Part shown: one piece after another, positions 25,327 through 34,144 of the stretch
Layout of the letters: each line of letters opens with the position of its first letter
Numbering within the stretch: position 1 is the stretch's first letter
Assembly (NCBI RefSeq): GCF_017114865.1
Contig: NZ_JADEYH010000001.1
Coordinates: 186,001 to 250,000 of the forward strand
Source: Streptomyces verrucosisporus
GTDB lineage: Bacteria; Actinomycetota; Actinomycetes; Streptomycetales; Streptomycetaceae
DNA: 64,000 nucleotides
Direction: 5' to 3'
Notes under the pieces: model-generated
What the model was told of the DNA's origin: nothing
The model's database searches: none
Seen by the model: the letters and a program-made list of their open reading frames with translations, nothing else
Program-made: the position numbers and the translations under genes

Positions 25327-26472
25327 TCAGCGGCGGAAGGGGCCGGACACCTCGAACGTCATGCCGCCCAGCCCGGCCGGATCGCCCAGGGTGCCGCGCT
25401 GGGAGGAGAAGTACAGCCGGGAGCCGTCCGGGGAGAAGGCCGGACCGGTGATCTCGGAGTCGCCGTGGCCGTCGAGCCGGATCACCGGGGCCACCGCGCC
25501 CTCGGGCGTGATGACGTTGATCTCCATGTTGCCGCCGTCCTCCGCCACGTACAGGTCGCCGCCGGGAGTGCCGGTGATGTTGTCGACCCCGTCCAGCGGG
25601 GAGTCCGCGTCATAGGTCACCGACAGCTCGTTCTGCTCGGCGTCGTAGGCCCACACCCGGTTGTCGCCCTTGGTGGTGAACCAGCAGGTGCCGCCCGCGT
25701 AGTGGCAGCCCTCGCCGCCGTCGAAGTGACGGGCGGCCGACACCTGGTGGCGCGTCTGCCTGCCGAACAGCGGCGCCGACGGGTCGGGGACCTCGCGCCA
25801 CTCCACACCGCCGCCGGCCGACTCGCACAGCACGTCCAGCCGGCCGCGCGACAGATCGCCCCAGACCTCGGGGGTGTAGCGGTAGAAGCAGCCGTCCGAC
25901 TCGTCCTCGGTCAGGTAGACCACCCGCCGGTCCGGGTCGCAGGCCGCCGCCTCGTGCTTGAAGCGGCCCATCGCCTTGTGCACGACCGCCTCGCGCCGCC
26001 CGTACGGATCGGTCTCGAAGACCCGGCCGCGCCAGGTCTCCTCGCACGACAGCCAGGTCCGCCACGGGGTCGCCCCGCCCGCGCAGTTGAGGTTGGTGCC
26101 CTCCAGGACGCGGTAGGCCCGGTCGACCGAGCCGTCGGCGCGGAAGCGGATCGCCGAGGCACCGCCGACCAGGGGGACCTCGGAGTTGGAGACGTAGATC
26201 CAGCCGTCGCCGTCCGGGTAGCAGGCGCCGCCGTCGGGCGCCGGGTGCCACAGGACTCCGCCGACCGGCAGGCTGGAGCGGGCCACGATCCGGCTGCGGA
26301 ACCCCTCCGGCAGCGCCACCCCGTTGGCGTCCGGCGCCCGCAGCGGTCCGTACGGGCCGGCCGTCGCGGTGGAGACGCCGGCCGCGGTGGCGGCGCCCTG
26401 CCACAGGGCGCCGGAGAAGGCGACGGCCCCCGCGCCGGCGGAGGCGGTTCTCAGGAAGGTGCGTCGCTGCAT
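25327..26472 (-). CDS. Tat-exported PhoX-type phosphatase (DUF839)
   Basis: This 381-residue protein starts MQRRTFLRTASAGAG, a twin-arginine export signal. The body has the beta-propeller pattern of PhoX/DUF839 proteins: LPEGFRSRIVAR, GWIYVSNSEVPLVGG, GATPWRTWLSCEETW, FKHEAAACDP, YLTEDESDGCFYRY, DNITGTPGGDLYVAEDGG and SPDGSRLYFSSQRG. PhoX enzymes are Ca/Fe phosphomonoesterases, but several DUF839 members have no proven activity. The ligands CEE and DES in the expected places support a working metal site. It lies upstream of its own terminator as a single gene and may be phosphate-regulated, although I see no clear PHO box. Confidence 0.85.
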   Translation of the reverse strand: MQRRTFLRTASAGAGAVAFSGALWQGAATAAGVSTATAGPYGPLRAPDANGVALPEGFRSRIVARSSLPVGGVLWHPAPDGGACYPDGDGWIYVSNSEVPLVGGASAIRFRADGSVDRAYRVLEGTNLNCAGGATPWRTWLSCEETWRGRVFETDPYGRREAVVHKAMGRFKHEAAACDPDRRVVYLTEDESDGCFYRYTPEVWGDLSRGRLDVLCESAGGGVEWREVPDPSAPLFGRQTRHQVSAARHFDGGEGCHYAGGTCWFTTKGDNRVWAYDAEQNELSVTYDADSPLDGVDNITGTPGGDLYVAEDGGNMEINVITPEGAVAPVIRLDGHGDSEITGPAFSPDGSRLYFSSQRGTLGDPAGLGGMTFEVSGPFRR

Positions 26473-26591
26473 GCGGACTCCAGGCGTGTGAGGGAACGTG
26501 TGAAGGGCGTGTACACGTCACCATCGCGCGCCGTCGGCGCCGGGCGAAGGGAGCCGGGGGAGAAGATCCGGTGAACAGTCGTTCACACGGC

Positions 26592-26632
26592 CGCCGGCCC
26601 CTGGGCGCGGCGGTGCGCCCGGGGGGCCGGCG
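26592..26632 (-). terminator. Hairpin terminator after the subtilisin-inhibitor gene
   Basis: Outer arms CGCCGGCCCC (26592-26601) and GGGGCCGGCG (26623-26632) enclose an inner GGGCGC/GCGCCC helix with loop GGCGGT. Sixteen base pairs with a small bulge, 38 nt after the minus-strand stop at 26671. Confidence 0.72.
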
Positions 26633-26670
26633 ATCGTGGGCCGCGGCCTCGCCGCGGAGTCGTGGACGCG

Positions 26671-27123
26671 TCAGAAGGAGAAGACCGGGCCCGTGGCGCC
26701 CTCCATGACGCAGGAGTTGGCGAAGGTGCGCTCGTAGGAGACCGCGCGGCCCCCCCAGACGCCCTTGGCCGTGATCGTGACCGGGTCCCAGATCATCGGG
26801 CAGACCCGGTCGGTGTCGGTCTCGACCAGCGCGCCGACCTCGCCGTCCACCGAGCGCAGCGCGGCGCACGCCCGCTCCGGGGCCGGGTGGGCGCCCCCGG
26901 GACCCGGCGGGCAGACGAGAGTGGCGCTCCGCCGCTCGGGGGCCGTCGCCGGGTTCTCGCCCGCGGCGACGGTGAGCGCCAGGACCGAGGGCCCGGACGG
27001 CCTGTCGGCCGCGGCGGAGGCGGGGGCGGTGGTCGGGGCGGCGGTCGCGGCGGCCGCGGACCCCGCCAGGCAGGCCGCGGTCAGCACGGCGCCCAGCCCC
27101 AGGCCCTTGGTGGCGTACCGCAT
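26671..27123 (-). CDS. Secreted Streptomyces subtilisin inhibitor (SSI family)
   Basis: This 150-residue secreted serine-protease inhibitor has a signal peptide ending near AAAATA/APTT. The mature part shows the SSI pattern: LALTVAAGE, RSATLVCPPGPGGAHP, ACAALRSVDGE, the reactive loop CPMIWDPVTIT, GVWGGRAVSYERTFANSC and the terminal GPVFSF. Four cysteines for two disulphides are present. The reactive-site P1 residue is expected to be the Met of CPM, as in classic SSI, which favours subtilisin-like targets. ATG at 27123 is preceded by AAGGGAG at 8 nt; GTG at 27132 is in frame but overlaps that site. Confidence 0.92.
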   Translation of the reverse strand: MRYATKGLGLGAVLTAACLAGSAAAATAAPTTAPASAAADRPSGPSVLALTVAAGENPATAPERRSATLVCPPGPGGAHPAPERACAALRSVDGEVGALVETDTDRVCPMIWDPVTITAKGVWGGRAVSYERTFANSCVMEGATGPVFSF

Positions 27124-27132
27124 GTCGAACAC

Positions 27133-27431
27133 TCCCTTGACCTCTCGGGGACAGGTTCCGGGCGAACGACTTACCGAAGTTCATACCGGGACACATCGGG
27201 GCGATCGGATCCGGTCACCTTCCGCTTCGCCTCGCTCCGGAACGCCGCATCCACCCTGCTCGGGAAAGCGCCGAAGGATCCGGAGAGGGGGCCGGCGGGC
27301 GCCCCGGAACCGGGCAGAGGACGGGCGGGGGCATATGACGACGCGATGACGTGCGGGTCCTCGGCCCGCCGCCGCGCGCCGCGCTCCCGACTCGGCCGGA
27401 AGACGACGCTCCGGGCGCCCCCCGGGAAGCG
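27133..27431. other. Intergenic region upstream of the SSI gene; no further gene seen
   Basis: About 300 bp between the SSI start and the stop of the FAD oxidoreductase, both on the minus strand. It must contain the SSI promoter, but no convincing -35/-10 pair is visible. Short open frames here look like GC-rich noise. No strong hairpin for the upstream oxidoreductase gene was found. Confidence 0.5.
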
Positions 27432-29078
27432 TCAGCCCAGCCGGCCCCGCGTCCGCATGGCCGCGCGCTGGGCGGCGGCCTGGGCCGGGCCCGTGACGTA
27501 GTGGGCCAGAGGGCGGGCGGCGGCCAGGGCCGCGCGGGCCGCGTTGGAGCCGCAGGCGCCGTGGACGCCGCCGCCCGGATGGGCGGAGGCGGAGGCCAGG
27601 TAGAGACCGCGCACCGGGGTGGCGGGACGGCCGGTACCGGGCACGGGCCGGAAGAGGAGCTGCTGGTGGACGGCCGCGGTGCCGCCGTTCAGCGCCCCGC
27701 CGACCAGGCTCTCGTCACGCGCCTGGAGGTCCGGCGGGGCCATGACGCGGCGCTCCTTGACCAGCTCGCGGAAGCCGGGGGCGCGGCGCTCCACCTCCTC
27801 CTCCATCCGGTCGGCCATGGCCTCCCGCTCGCCCGGCCCCCAGCGGCCCGTGATGCCGTCGTCGCCGCCCGCGTCGCCGCGCACCCGCTGGGGCAGGTGG
27901 GTGTAGGCCCAGGCCGACTCGGTGCCCCTGGGGGAGCGGGTGGGGTCGGCGGTGGTCATCTGGCCCAGCAGGCAGAACGGCCGGTCCGGCACCAGGCCGG
28001 TGGCCAGCTGGGCGCTGTGGCGGGTGAGGTGGTCCATGTCGTCGGCCAGATGGACGGTGCCCGCGCCCGCGGCGCCGGGGGAGGACCAGGGGATGGGGCC
28101 CGACAGCGCCCAGTCCACCTTGAACGTCGAGGTGTCCCACTGGAAGCGGCGGATGTCGTCCTGGAGCCGCAGGGGCAGGTGCTCCCAGTCGACCAGCCCG
28201 CCGTACAGCGCCGGGGCGGGGACGTCGGCCAGGACCGCCCGCCGCGCCCGTACGGCGTCGCCGCCGGCGGTCCGCACGCCGAGCGCGCGTCCGCCTTGGA
28301 CCACCACCCGCACCACCCGGGCGTCGCAGCGCACCGTCCCGCCCCGCGACTCCAGCCGGCCCACCAGCGCCGCGGTCAGGGAGCCGGCGCCGCCGGCGGG
28401 CACCGGCCAGCCGTACTGCTGGCCCAGCATCGCCAGCAGCCAGCCGTAGGCCGCGCCGGCGGTGGACTCCGGGAAGAGGTCGGTGTGCAGCGCGCACCCC
28501 GCCAGCAGCATCGGCCCGCCCCGGCCGCCGAACTCCTCCTCGCCCAGCCGCCGCACCGGCAGCAGCAGGGTGCGCAGCAGGCGCAGCCCCCCGGCCGCGC
28601 GCAGCCGGGCCAGCAGCGACAGCGCGGGACGCACCGGCGGGAAGGGGCTGAGGAGTGCGTCCAGGAAATCCTCGCCGAGCCCGTCCCACAGGCGCGTCAG
28701 CCGCAGGTACGCCTCCCCGTCGCCGGGTGCGAAGGCCTCCAGGCCCGCGGCGGTCTCCTCCCGGTCCCGGTGCAGCACGGGGCAGCGCCCGTCGGGCAGT
28801 GGATGGGCCAGGACGGACGGCGCGTGGCTCCACCTCAGACCCCAGCGTTCCAGCTCCAGGGAGCGGATGACGGGCGAGGCCGCGGCCAGTGGGTGGAAGG
28901 AGCTGAACAGATCGCTGACGTAGTCGGGGTGGACGCCTCGGTCGCTGCGCACCGCGCCGCCGGGCTCGGACTGGGACTCCAGGACCAGCACCTGCCAGCC
29001 CGCGTCGGCCAGCAGGTTCGCGGCCACCAGTCCGTTGGGGCCGGATCCCACCACGACGGCGTCGTACGCCTCGGACAT
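27432..29078 (-). CDS. FAD-dependent oxidoreductase, phytoene-desaturase/PYROXD2-like
   Basis: This 548-residue flavoprotein has the N-terminal dinucleotide-binding motif VVVGSGPNGLVAANLLADAG and ESQSEPGGAVRS. The C-terminal FAD-closing motif is GLYLASASAHPGGGVHGACG. It belongs to the COG1233 phytoene dehydrogenase-related group, but no carotenoid genes are nearby, so carotenoid desaturation is not implied. Motif TSTFKVDWALSGPIPW is typical of the PYROXD2-like branch. ATG is preceded by AGGAGG. It follows the unknown gene at 29145-29654 after 66 bp in what looks like an SRPBCC-unknown-FAD operon. The substrate is unknown. Confidence 0.85.
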   Translation of the reverse strand: MSEAYDAVVVGSGPNGLVAANLLADAGWQVLVLESQSEPGGAVRSDRGVHPDYVSDLFSSFHPLAAASPVIRSLELERWGLRWSHAPSVLAHPLPDGRCPVLHRDREETAAGLEAFAPGDGEAYLRLTRLWDGLGEDFLDALLSPFPPVRPALSLLARLRAAGGLRLLRTLLLPVRRLGEEEFGGRGGPMLLAGCALHTDLFPESTAGAAYGWLLAMLGQQYGWPVPAGGAGSLTAALVGRLESRGGTVRCDARVVRVVVQGGRALGVRTAGGDAVRARRAVLADVPAPALYGGLVDWEHLPLRLQDDIRRFQWDTSTFKVDWALSGPIPWSSPGAAGAGTVHLADDMDHLTRHSAQLATGLVPDRPFCLLGQMTTADPTRSPRGTESAWAYTHLPQRVRGDAGGDDGITGRWGPGEREAMADRMEEEVERRAPGFRELVKERRVMAPPDLQARDESLVGGALNGGTAAVHQQLLFRPVPGTGRPATPVRGLYLASASAHPGGGVHGACGSNAARAALAAARPLAHYVTGPAQAAAQRAAMRTRGRLG

Positions 29079-29144
29079 CTGCGGACAGCCTCCTGTTGCG
29101 ACGGCGGGGGTTACGGGAGCGAGGTGAGCGGGCCGGCGCGGTGG

Positions 29145-29654
29145 TCAGTCCCCGGGCGGGGCGGTGTCGGGGCGCGCGGTGTGGGCGGGGTGGCCGTGGG
29201 TGCGCCGGGCCTCCTTCATCTCCGCCTCGTACAGGTGCTTCAGGCCGCCCGTCAGCCGGTCGCGCACCAACTCCTCCAGCCGCGCGAACGGCTTGTAGTA
29301 GTGCGAGTCGTAGCCCTCGACGATCTGGAACGTCCAGTGGCCCGGGATCACGTTGCGGCCCAGCGCCTCGGTCTCCAGCAGCTCGGCCTCCCCGGTGTGC
29401 CCGGCCTCGCGCAGCAGCTCCACCGCCTCGCCCAGCAGCAGGTCGGAGCGGCCGGTCATCTGGTGGAAGGAGTACAGGTGGCCACGCGCCCGCTCGGTCG
29501 CCTCCAGCGCCTCGGTGACCTTGCCGACGGCCTCGACCGTGGCGTCGTCCACGCCCGGCGGGCGGCGGTGCGCCCGGTCGGGCCGGTCGGGCCGGTCGCC
29601 GGAATCCTCCCCGGGCCGGCCGGCGGCGCGGTCCCCGGTGCGTTCGTCCGTCAC
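29145..29654 (-). CDS. Conserved-looking protein of unknown function between SRPBCC and FAD genes
   Basis: This is a 169-residue protein that I cannot assign. The first 35 residues are Arg/Asp/Pro-rich (DRPDRPDRAHRRPP). The remainder is mostly helical with conserved-looking GHLYSFHQMTGRSDLLL, ALGRNVIPGHWTFQIVEGYD and SHYYKPFARLEELVRDRLT. Several His residues could bind metal or haem. GTG at 29654 has a good GGGGAGG upstream, and it overlaps the stop of the SRPBCC gene (GTGA), so the two are translationally coupled. Its fixed position suggests a role with the flavoprotein, for example as partner or modifying enzyme. That is inference. Confidence 0.75.
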   Translation of the reverse strand: MTDERTGDRAAGRPGEDSGDRPDRPDRAHRRPPGVDDATVEAVGKVTEALEATERARGHLYSFHQMTGRSDLLLGEAVELLREAGHTGEAELLETEALGRNVIPGHWTFQIVEGYDSHYYKPFARLEELVRDRLTGGLKHLYEAEMKEARRTHGHPAHTARPDTAPPGD

Positions 29655-30118
29655 GTGTGCCTCCCCGCTTCCCGGTCGGCCTCGCTCCGGCCGGACTCCA
29701 CCACTTTCCGCAGCCGCGACAGCATCATCCGGTGCCGCAGCTGGAGCGCCGCGTCCAGGGGTGCGGTGTGCAGCTGCGCCACCGCGCCGCGCAGTGGGTG
29801 CTCGTCCATGGTGATCAGTGAGCCCTCGCCCCACGGCTTCACCGAGATGGCGATGCGGGCCGTACCCAGCCGCCCCGCCGACGCCTCCAGCTCCAGCTGC
29901 CCGGGCGGCTCGCAGACGCGGACGATCGTGTGGCCGCGCTCGGTCAGCGGCCCCATGCCGATCGTGTAGCGCAGGGCCGTGCCCACCTCGGGCCAGCGCC
30001 CCTCGGACTCATGCGTCTCGCGGGTGCCCACGACCCACTTCTGGTACTGCTCGGCGTCGCCGAGGACGCTCCACACTCTCTCTGGCTTCCTGTTCACCCA
30101 CACATGTCGCACTGCCAT
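29651..30118 (-). CDS. SRPBCC-fold (START-like) protein
   Basis: This 155-residue soluble protein has a polyketide-cyclase/START-like fold signature: VNRKPERVWSVLGDAEQYQKWV at the start, VGTALRYTIGMGPL and a C-terminal long helix MMLSRLRKVVESGRS. Such proteins bind hydrophobic ligands or act as cyclases. ATG at 30118 starts the domain directly, although no clear ribosome binding site precedes it. It is the first gene of an apparent three-gene operon; its stop overlaps the next GTG. The divergent Gfo/Idh gene starts 215 bp away. Confidence 0.8.
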   Translation of the reverse strand: MAVRHVWVNRKPERVWSVLGDAEQYQKWVVGTRETHESEGRWPEVGTALRYTIGMGPLTERGHTIVRVCEPPGQLELEASAGRLGTARIAISVKPWGEGSLITMDEHPLRGAVAQLHTAPLDAALQLRHRMMLSRLRKVVESGRSEADREAGRHT

Positions 30119-30333
30119 GCGGGGCCGGGTACCCGCTTTCGCGCGAAGCACCGCCGGGGCGGGGCGGTCGGCCCCCTTACGGGCGAGCCCGCCGCCCGCC
30201 CGCGCCGCCGTCCCAGGCCCGAGCGGGGTGTCGGGCACCGGCTGCCGTCTGGCATGGTTGGCGGCGCCCTCGCCCGTCTTTACCGGTACAGCGGCCGGTA
30301 CGGCCACCCGCACAGCCAAGGAGACACCGCGAC

Positions 30334-31254
30334 ATGAGATTCGGCCTGCTCGGCACCGGCCCCTGGGCGCGACTCGCCTACGGCCCCGCACTGCTCGCCC
30401 ACCCCGACGCCGAGCTGGCGGGGGTGTGGGGCCGCAGGCCCGAGGCGGCGGCGCAGATCGCCGAACGGTTCGGCGGGCGGCCCTACGACGACGTGGACGC
30501 GCTGCTGGCGGACTGCGACGCGGTCGCCGTGGCGCTCCCCCCGGACATACAGGCGCCCCTGGCCGTACGGGCCGCCGAGGCCGGCCGCCATCTGCTGCTG
30601 GACAAGCCGGTGGCCACCACCGTCCCCGCCGCCCGCGGCATCGCCCGCGCGGCCGGGGCGGCCGGAGTGGCCTCGGTCGTCTTCTTCACCCTGCGGTTCC
30701 GGCCCGAGACGGCGGCATGGCTGGAGGAGCAGAAACGGACGGGCGGCTGGCAGCTCGGCCGCGCCGACTGGCTCGGCGGCATCTTCGCCGAGGGCGCCGA
30801 GCCCAGCCCGTTCGCCGACTCGCCCTGGCGGCGGGAGAAGGGCGGGCTGTGGGACGTCGGCCCGCACGCCCTGTCCATGCTGCTGCCGGTGCTCGGCGAC
30901 GTGGCCGGCCTCGACGGGGCGGTGGCCGCCGTCCGCGGCGCCGGGCAGACCGTCCAGCTCGCCCTGAGCCACACCTCGGGGGCCGCCAGCACCTGTGCGC
31001 TCGGCCTCGCCGTCGCGCCCGCGGCGTCCGTGACCCGGGTGGAACTGCGCGGCACCGCGGGCGCGGTGGAACTGCCGGACGGGGAGACGGACGCGGTCGC
31101 CGCCCTCGGGCACGCCGTGGACGCCCTGATCACCTCGGCCCGCACCGGTGAGCCGCACCCGTGCGACATACGGTTCGGGGTGCGGGTGACGGAGATCCTC
31201 GCGGCGGCGCAGGCCCGGCTCGACGGGGCCCGCTCCGCGCCCGGCCGTGACTGA
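30334..31254 (+). CDS. Gfo/Idh/MocA-family oxidoreductase
   Basis: This 306-residue NAD(P)-dependent oxidoreductase acts on sugars or related polyols. The N-terminal Rossmann motif is FGLLGTGPWARLAYGPAL, followed by LLDKPVATT with the EKP-like lysine (DKP here) and the C-terminal motif GLWDVGPHALSMLL with the usual catalytic-type His. AAGGAG lies 10 nt before the ATG. It is slightly shorter than typical family members (330-390). It is divergent from the SRPBCC operon. The substrate cannot be inferred from the surroundings. Confidence 0.88.
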   Translation: MRFGLLGTGPWARLAYGPALLAHPDAELAGVWGRRPEAAAQIAERFGGRPYDDVDALLADCDAVAVALPPDIQAPLAVRAAEAGRHLLLDKPVATTVPAARGIARAAGAAGVASVVFFTLRFRPETAAWLEEQKRTGGWQLGRADWLGGIFAEGAEPSPFADSPWRREKGGLWDVGPHALSMLLPVLGDVAGLDGAVAAVRGAGQTVQLALSHTSGAASTCALGLAVAPAASVTRVELRGTAGAVELPDGETDAVAALGHAVDALITSARTGEPHPCDIRFGVRVTEILAAAQARLDGARSAPGRD

Positions 31255-31408
31255 CCCCGCGCGGCCGCCGGCCCCCTTCGCGCTCGTCCTCGGACCCGGC
31301 GGGGAGCGGGAGTCGCCGGCCTTCGACGGGGAGAGCGCCCCGGCCCGCGAGCTGCTGCGCCTCCTCCGCGCGGCCGAGGCGGAGGCGTCCGGGCCCCGGA
31401 CGGCCTGA
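31247..31408 (+). CDS. Possible small protein overlapping the end of the Gfo/Idh gene
   Basis: A 53-codon frame begins with GTG inside the last codons of the oxidoreductase gene (8-nt overlap) and ends at 31408, 7 nt before the convergent gene. The product would start VTDPARPPAPFALVLGPGG and contain a short helix ARELLRLLRAAEAEA. No ribosome binding site stands out and the codon usage is only weakly supportive in this GC-rich DNA. It may be a genuine small tail gene or a chance frame. Confidence 0.35.
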   Translation: MTDPARPPAPFALVLGPGGERESPAFDGESAPARELLRLLRAAEAEASGPRTA

Positions 31409-31415
31409 GGGCGCG

Positions 31416-31967
31416 TCACTCCCGGCGCAGGCTCACACCGCAGCCCGCGCACAGCGTGTACGTCCAGTAGCCGTCGCGCCACAGCTCGGTGCCGGCCGGC
31501 CCGGCGCACACCCAGCACCCCGGCGTGCCGCCCGGCTCCGGGCGGCCGGGCGGCCGGGCGCACAGCACACGGCGCACCACCACCGGCAGCGGCTCGGCGG
31601 GGTGGCGCCGGGGGTCGGGGCAGTAGGCCAGGCTGTGCCACCGGCGCCGCTGCGCCTGCCAGGCCTCGGCGCGGCCGGGCTGCCGCCTGCCCGCGCGCTT
31701 CTCGCGCATCCGGCGCCCGGCGTACGCGGCCTCGGCGGCCAGCCACACCTGCCGGGCCGCGTGGAGCTCCTCGACGGCCCGCACCAGCGAGTCCGGGTCC
31801 CTCTCGGGCCTGCCCGGTATGCCCGCGCTCCCGCGCAGGTGGTGGTACGTCGCCCGGAAGCCGTACGGAGCGAAGTGCTGCAGGCACGTCCGCAGATCGC
31901 TCAGCCGGCGGTGCGCGGGCCGCGCCGCGTCGTGCACACGGGCCCGGTGCGTACCGAAACTGCTCAT
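31416..31967 (-). CDS. Unknown protein with C-terminal zinc-ribbon-like cysteines
   Basis: This 183-residue basic protein is one I do not recognise. The N-terminal half is helical and Arg-rich (HDAARPAHRRLSDLRTCLQHF, then RERDP-type segments). The C-terminal part has two Cys pairs, CWVC and CAGC, separated by about 18 residues, suggesting a zinc ribbon. ATG at 31967 has GGGGGGCGAGG upstream. It converges with the small frame at 31247-31408. A nucleic-acid-binding role is plausible but only inferred. Confidence 0.65.
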   Translation of the reverse strand: MSSFGTHRARVHDAARPAHRRLSDLRTCLQHFAPYGFRATYHHLRGSAGIPGRPERDPDSLVRAVEELHAARQVWLAAEAAYAGRRMREKRAGRRQPGRAEAWQAQRRRWHSLAYCPDPRRHPAEPLPVVVRRVLCARPPGRPEPGGTPGCWVCAGPAGTELWRDGYWTYTLCAGCGVSLRRE

Positions 31968-32525
31968 CCTCGCCCCCCTGTCGTCCCACGGAGAGGATGA
32001 CCGCACACTGCACCATCCGACACCTCCGGCGGGGCCGCTTTCCGTACTTTCCCGCGTTTTCCCGTGTTCCTGCGGAAGGCCGCGGACCGAGCGGCCGTCA
32101 CTCCCGCGGGTGATGGAACGGGTATCCGGTTCTGGCCAAGGGGTGGCGGTGTGCACACCCGCCCAAAGTGGAGCGAACGCGCAGGCTCGGGCCGTAACGC
32201 CCGCATGATCACCCGGCGTGTCGCCGCACATTCGCACGGTGTTTGTCAAGTCTCCTCGACGGCCGGCCGAATGCCCCTATGCTCCCCGTCACGCAGCGAG
32301 GCACCTCCGTCACGGGGGGGCGCCGCCGCGTGCGGTGCCCCGGTGCCGCCATGCCCCGAAGCGGGGTGGCCGGGGGGCCGACGGGGCCGGACCTCCCTCT
32401 CTCAGTGAGTGGCGTATGCCGCTGGTAGGTGCCCCGGACACGTCATCCGCAGGCGCCCGCCGCCCCGGAGCACGAACCGTCCCGCAGCCGTCCCACCGTC
32501 CACCCCAACGTCCCAGAGGATGCCC
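31968..32525. other. 558-bp region between the zinc-ribbon-like gene and the conservon
   Basis: This divergent region should hold promoters for both flanking genes. On the plus strand CTCGAC (32255-32260) and TATGCT (32278-32283) are spaced by 17 nt and could be a weak promoter for the conservon. The minus-strand promoter was not identified. Several short open frames are present, but none has a ribosome binding site and a plausible product together. Confidence 0.4.
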
Positions 32526-34115
32526 ATGGAGCCCGCCGGCTCGTTGACGGGAGGCCGACCCCCCTCTCCCGGGGGCCTGTGGCTCGCCTCCCCCGTACTG
32601 GCGGCCGCCTGTGCGGCCCTGGCCGCGATCTTCGTCACCGCCCCGGCCCGTGCCGCGGTCGCCTGGTGCGGGGCCGCGGCGACGCTCGCGGTGGCCGCGG
32701 CCGCCCACGAGGTGGTCCGCCGGGGCCGTGAGATCACCGCCGCCCACCAGCGCGCCGAACGCCAGCTCGCCGACCTGGAGCACTACTGCCTGGAGGTCAT
32801 GCCGCCCGTCGTCGAGGCCGTGCAGCGCGGCGAGGTGCCCGGCGACGTACTGCCCCCCTCGCTGCACCCCGCCGACTCCGACCCGCGACTGGTGACCGCC
32901 CACGAGAAGCTGACCAGCACCGTGGTCAGGGCGGTCCAGGACCGCGAGTTCCAGCGCGACTCCGCCCGCCGCGCGATCGTCGCGATCGCCTGCCGCATCC
33001 AGGCCGAGATCCACCGCCTCCAGGCCGACCTGCGCAGGATGCAGTTCAAGCACCCGGCCCCCGAGACCCTCGGCGACCTGATGCACCTGGAACACGGCGT
33101 CAACGTCGCCGGCCGCGTGGCCACCAGTCTGGCCGTCCTCGGCGGCGGCAGCCCGGCGCGCCAGTGGCAGAAACCCGTCTCCCTCTACGACGTGCTGCGC
33201 GCGGGCAGCGCCCCCATCGCCGAGTACCTGCGCATCGAACTGCACCGGATCGCCGAGATCGCGGTGCTCGGCCCGGCGGTCGAGCCGCTGAGCCTGGTCT
33301 TCAGCGAGCTGATGGACAACGCCACCCGCTACTCGCCGCCCAGCACCAAGGTGGTCGTCAACACCGAGGAGGTGGCCTCGGGTATCGAGGTCTCCATCGA
33401 GGACAAGGGGGTGGGCCTGACCGAGGAGACCCGCCGGCACGCCGAGTTCCTGCTCACCCAGGCCCAGAACGGGCTGGACCTGGAGGACCTCGGCGAGACG
33501 GCCCGCATGGGCCTGCGCGTGGCGGGCGTCCTGGCGGGCCGCCTCGGGCTGAGGATCTCCCTGCGGCCCTCGACCTGCGACGGGGTGCGCGCGGTCGTCT
33601 TCGTCCCGCACGACCTGCTCACCGCGCTGCCCATGGAGGCCTACGCCCGGGTCGGCGGCCGTCCTCCCGGGCCGGTGACCCGGCGTCGGGCCATGGCCGG
33701 TCCGCCGCCCGCGCCCGCCCACCCGGCGGCGCGTCCGCCCGCGGCCCGGTCCGCCGCCGGGGCGGACGCGGACGGCGGACCGGCCGCCGTCGAGCGCAAC
33801 GCCAACGGGCTGCCGCAGCGCCGCCGCAGCGCCGCCGTCCCCACGACCGGGGCGGGTGGCACGGGAACCCTGGGCGGCAGGTACGGGGTGTTCGGGGCGC
33901 CGGGCGCGGAGGCGGCCGGGAGGTCGCCCCTGTTGACCCACCCCGGCACGGGGCTGTGGACGGGCGCGTTCTTCGCCGGGCCCGACGGCGCCGAACCCGA
34001 CGGCGACAAGCCCGGCTGCGCCGAACCCGGCGGGAGCACGGCCCCGCCCCAGCCCCCGACGCCTCCGGCGCCCCGGCGGGCACCGGACCGGCCCGCGGCC
34101 GGCGACGACTCGTGA
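32526..34115 (+). CDS. cvnA: Conservon CvnA: membrane sensor kinase-like ATPase
   Basis: This 529-residue protein has two N-terminal hydrophobic segments (about residues 18-65), a helical dimerisation-like region and a HATPase_c domain. ATPase boxes are ELMDNATRYSPP (N box), DKGVGL (G1) and ARMGLRVAGVLAGRLG (G2). A clear phosphoacceptor H-box is not visible, as expected for CvnA-type proteins. The C-terminal 130 residues are Pro/Ala-rich and probably disordered. ATG at 32526 follows AGAGGA; it is preceded by MP in the same frame. In conservons CvnA is thought to form a membrane complex with CvnB, C and D resembling a G-protein-coupled signalling unit. Confidence 0.9.
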   Translation: MEPAGSLTGGRPPSPGGLWLASPVLAAACAALAAIFVTAPARAAVAWCGAAATLAVAAAAHEVVRRGREITAAHQRAERQLADLEHYCLEVMPPVVEAVQRGEVPGDVLPPSLHPADSDPRLVTAHEKLTSTVVRAVQDREFQRDSARRAIVAIACRIQAEIHRLQADLRRMQFKHPAPETLGDLMHLEHGVNVAGRVATSLAVLGGGSPARQWQKPVSLYDVLRAGSAPIAEYLRIELHRIAEIAVLGPAVEPLSLVFSELMDNATRYSPPSTKVVVNTEEVASGIEVSIEDKGVGLTEETRRHAEFLLTQAQNGLDLEDLGETARMGLRVAGVLAGRLGLRISLRPSTCDGVRAVVFVPHDLLTALPMEAYARVGGRPPGPVTRRRAMAGPPPAPAHPAARPPAARSAAGADADGGPAAVERNANGLPQRRRSAAVPTTGAGGTGTLGGRYGVFGAPGAEAAGRSPLLTHPGTGLWTGAFFAGPDGAEPDGDKPGCAEPGGSTAPPQPPTPPAPRRAPDRPAAGDDS

Positions 34116-34144
34116 AACCAGTAGTGGAATCAGGTGATCTGCAC

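Noticed and set aside
27432..29078. Carotenoid biosynthesis role for the FAD oxidoreductase
   Set aside because: No phytoene synthase, cyclase or prenyltransferase genes are in the neighbourhood, and the motifs fit the broader PYROXD2-like group.
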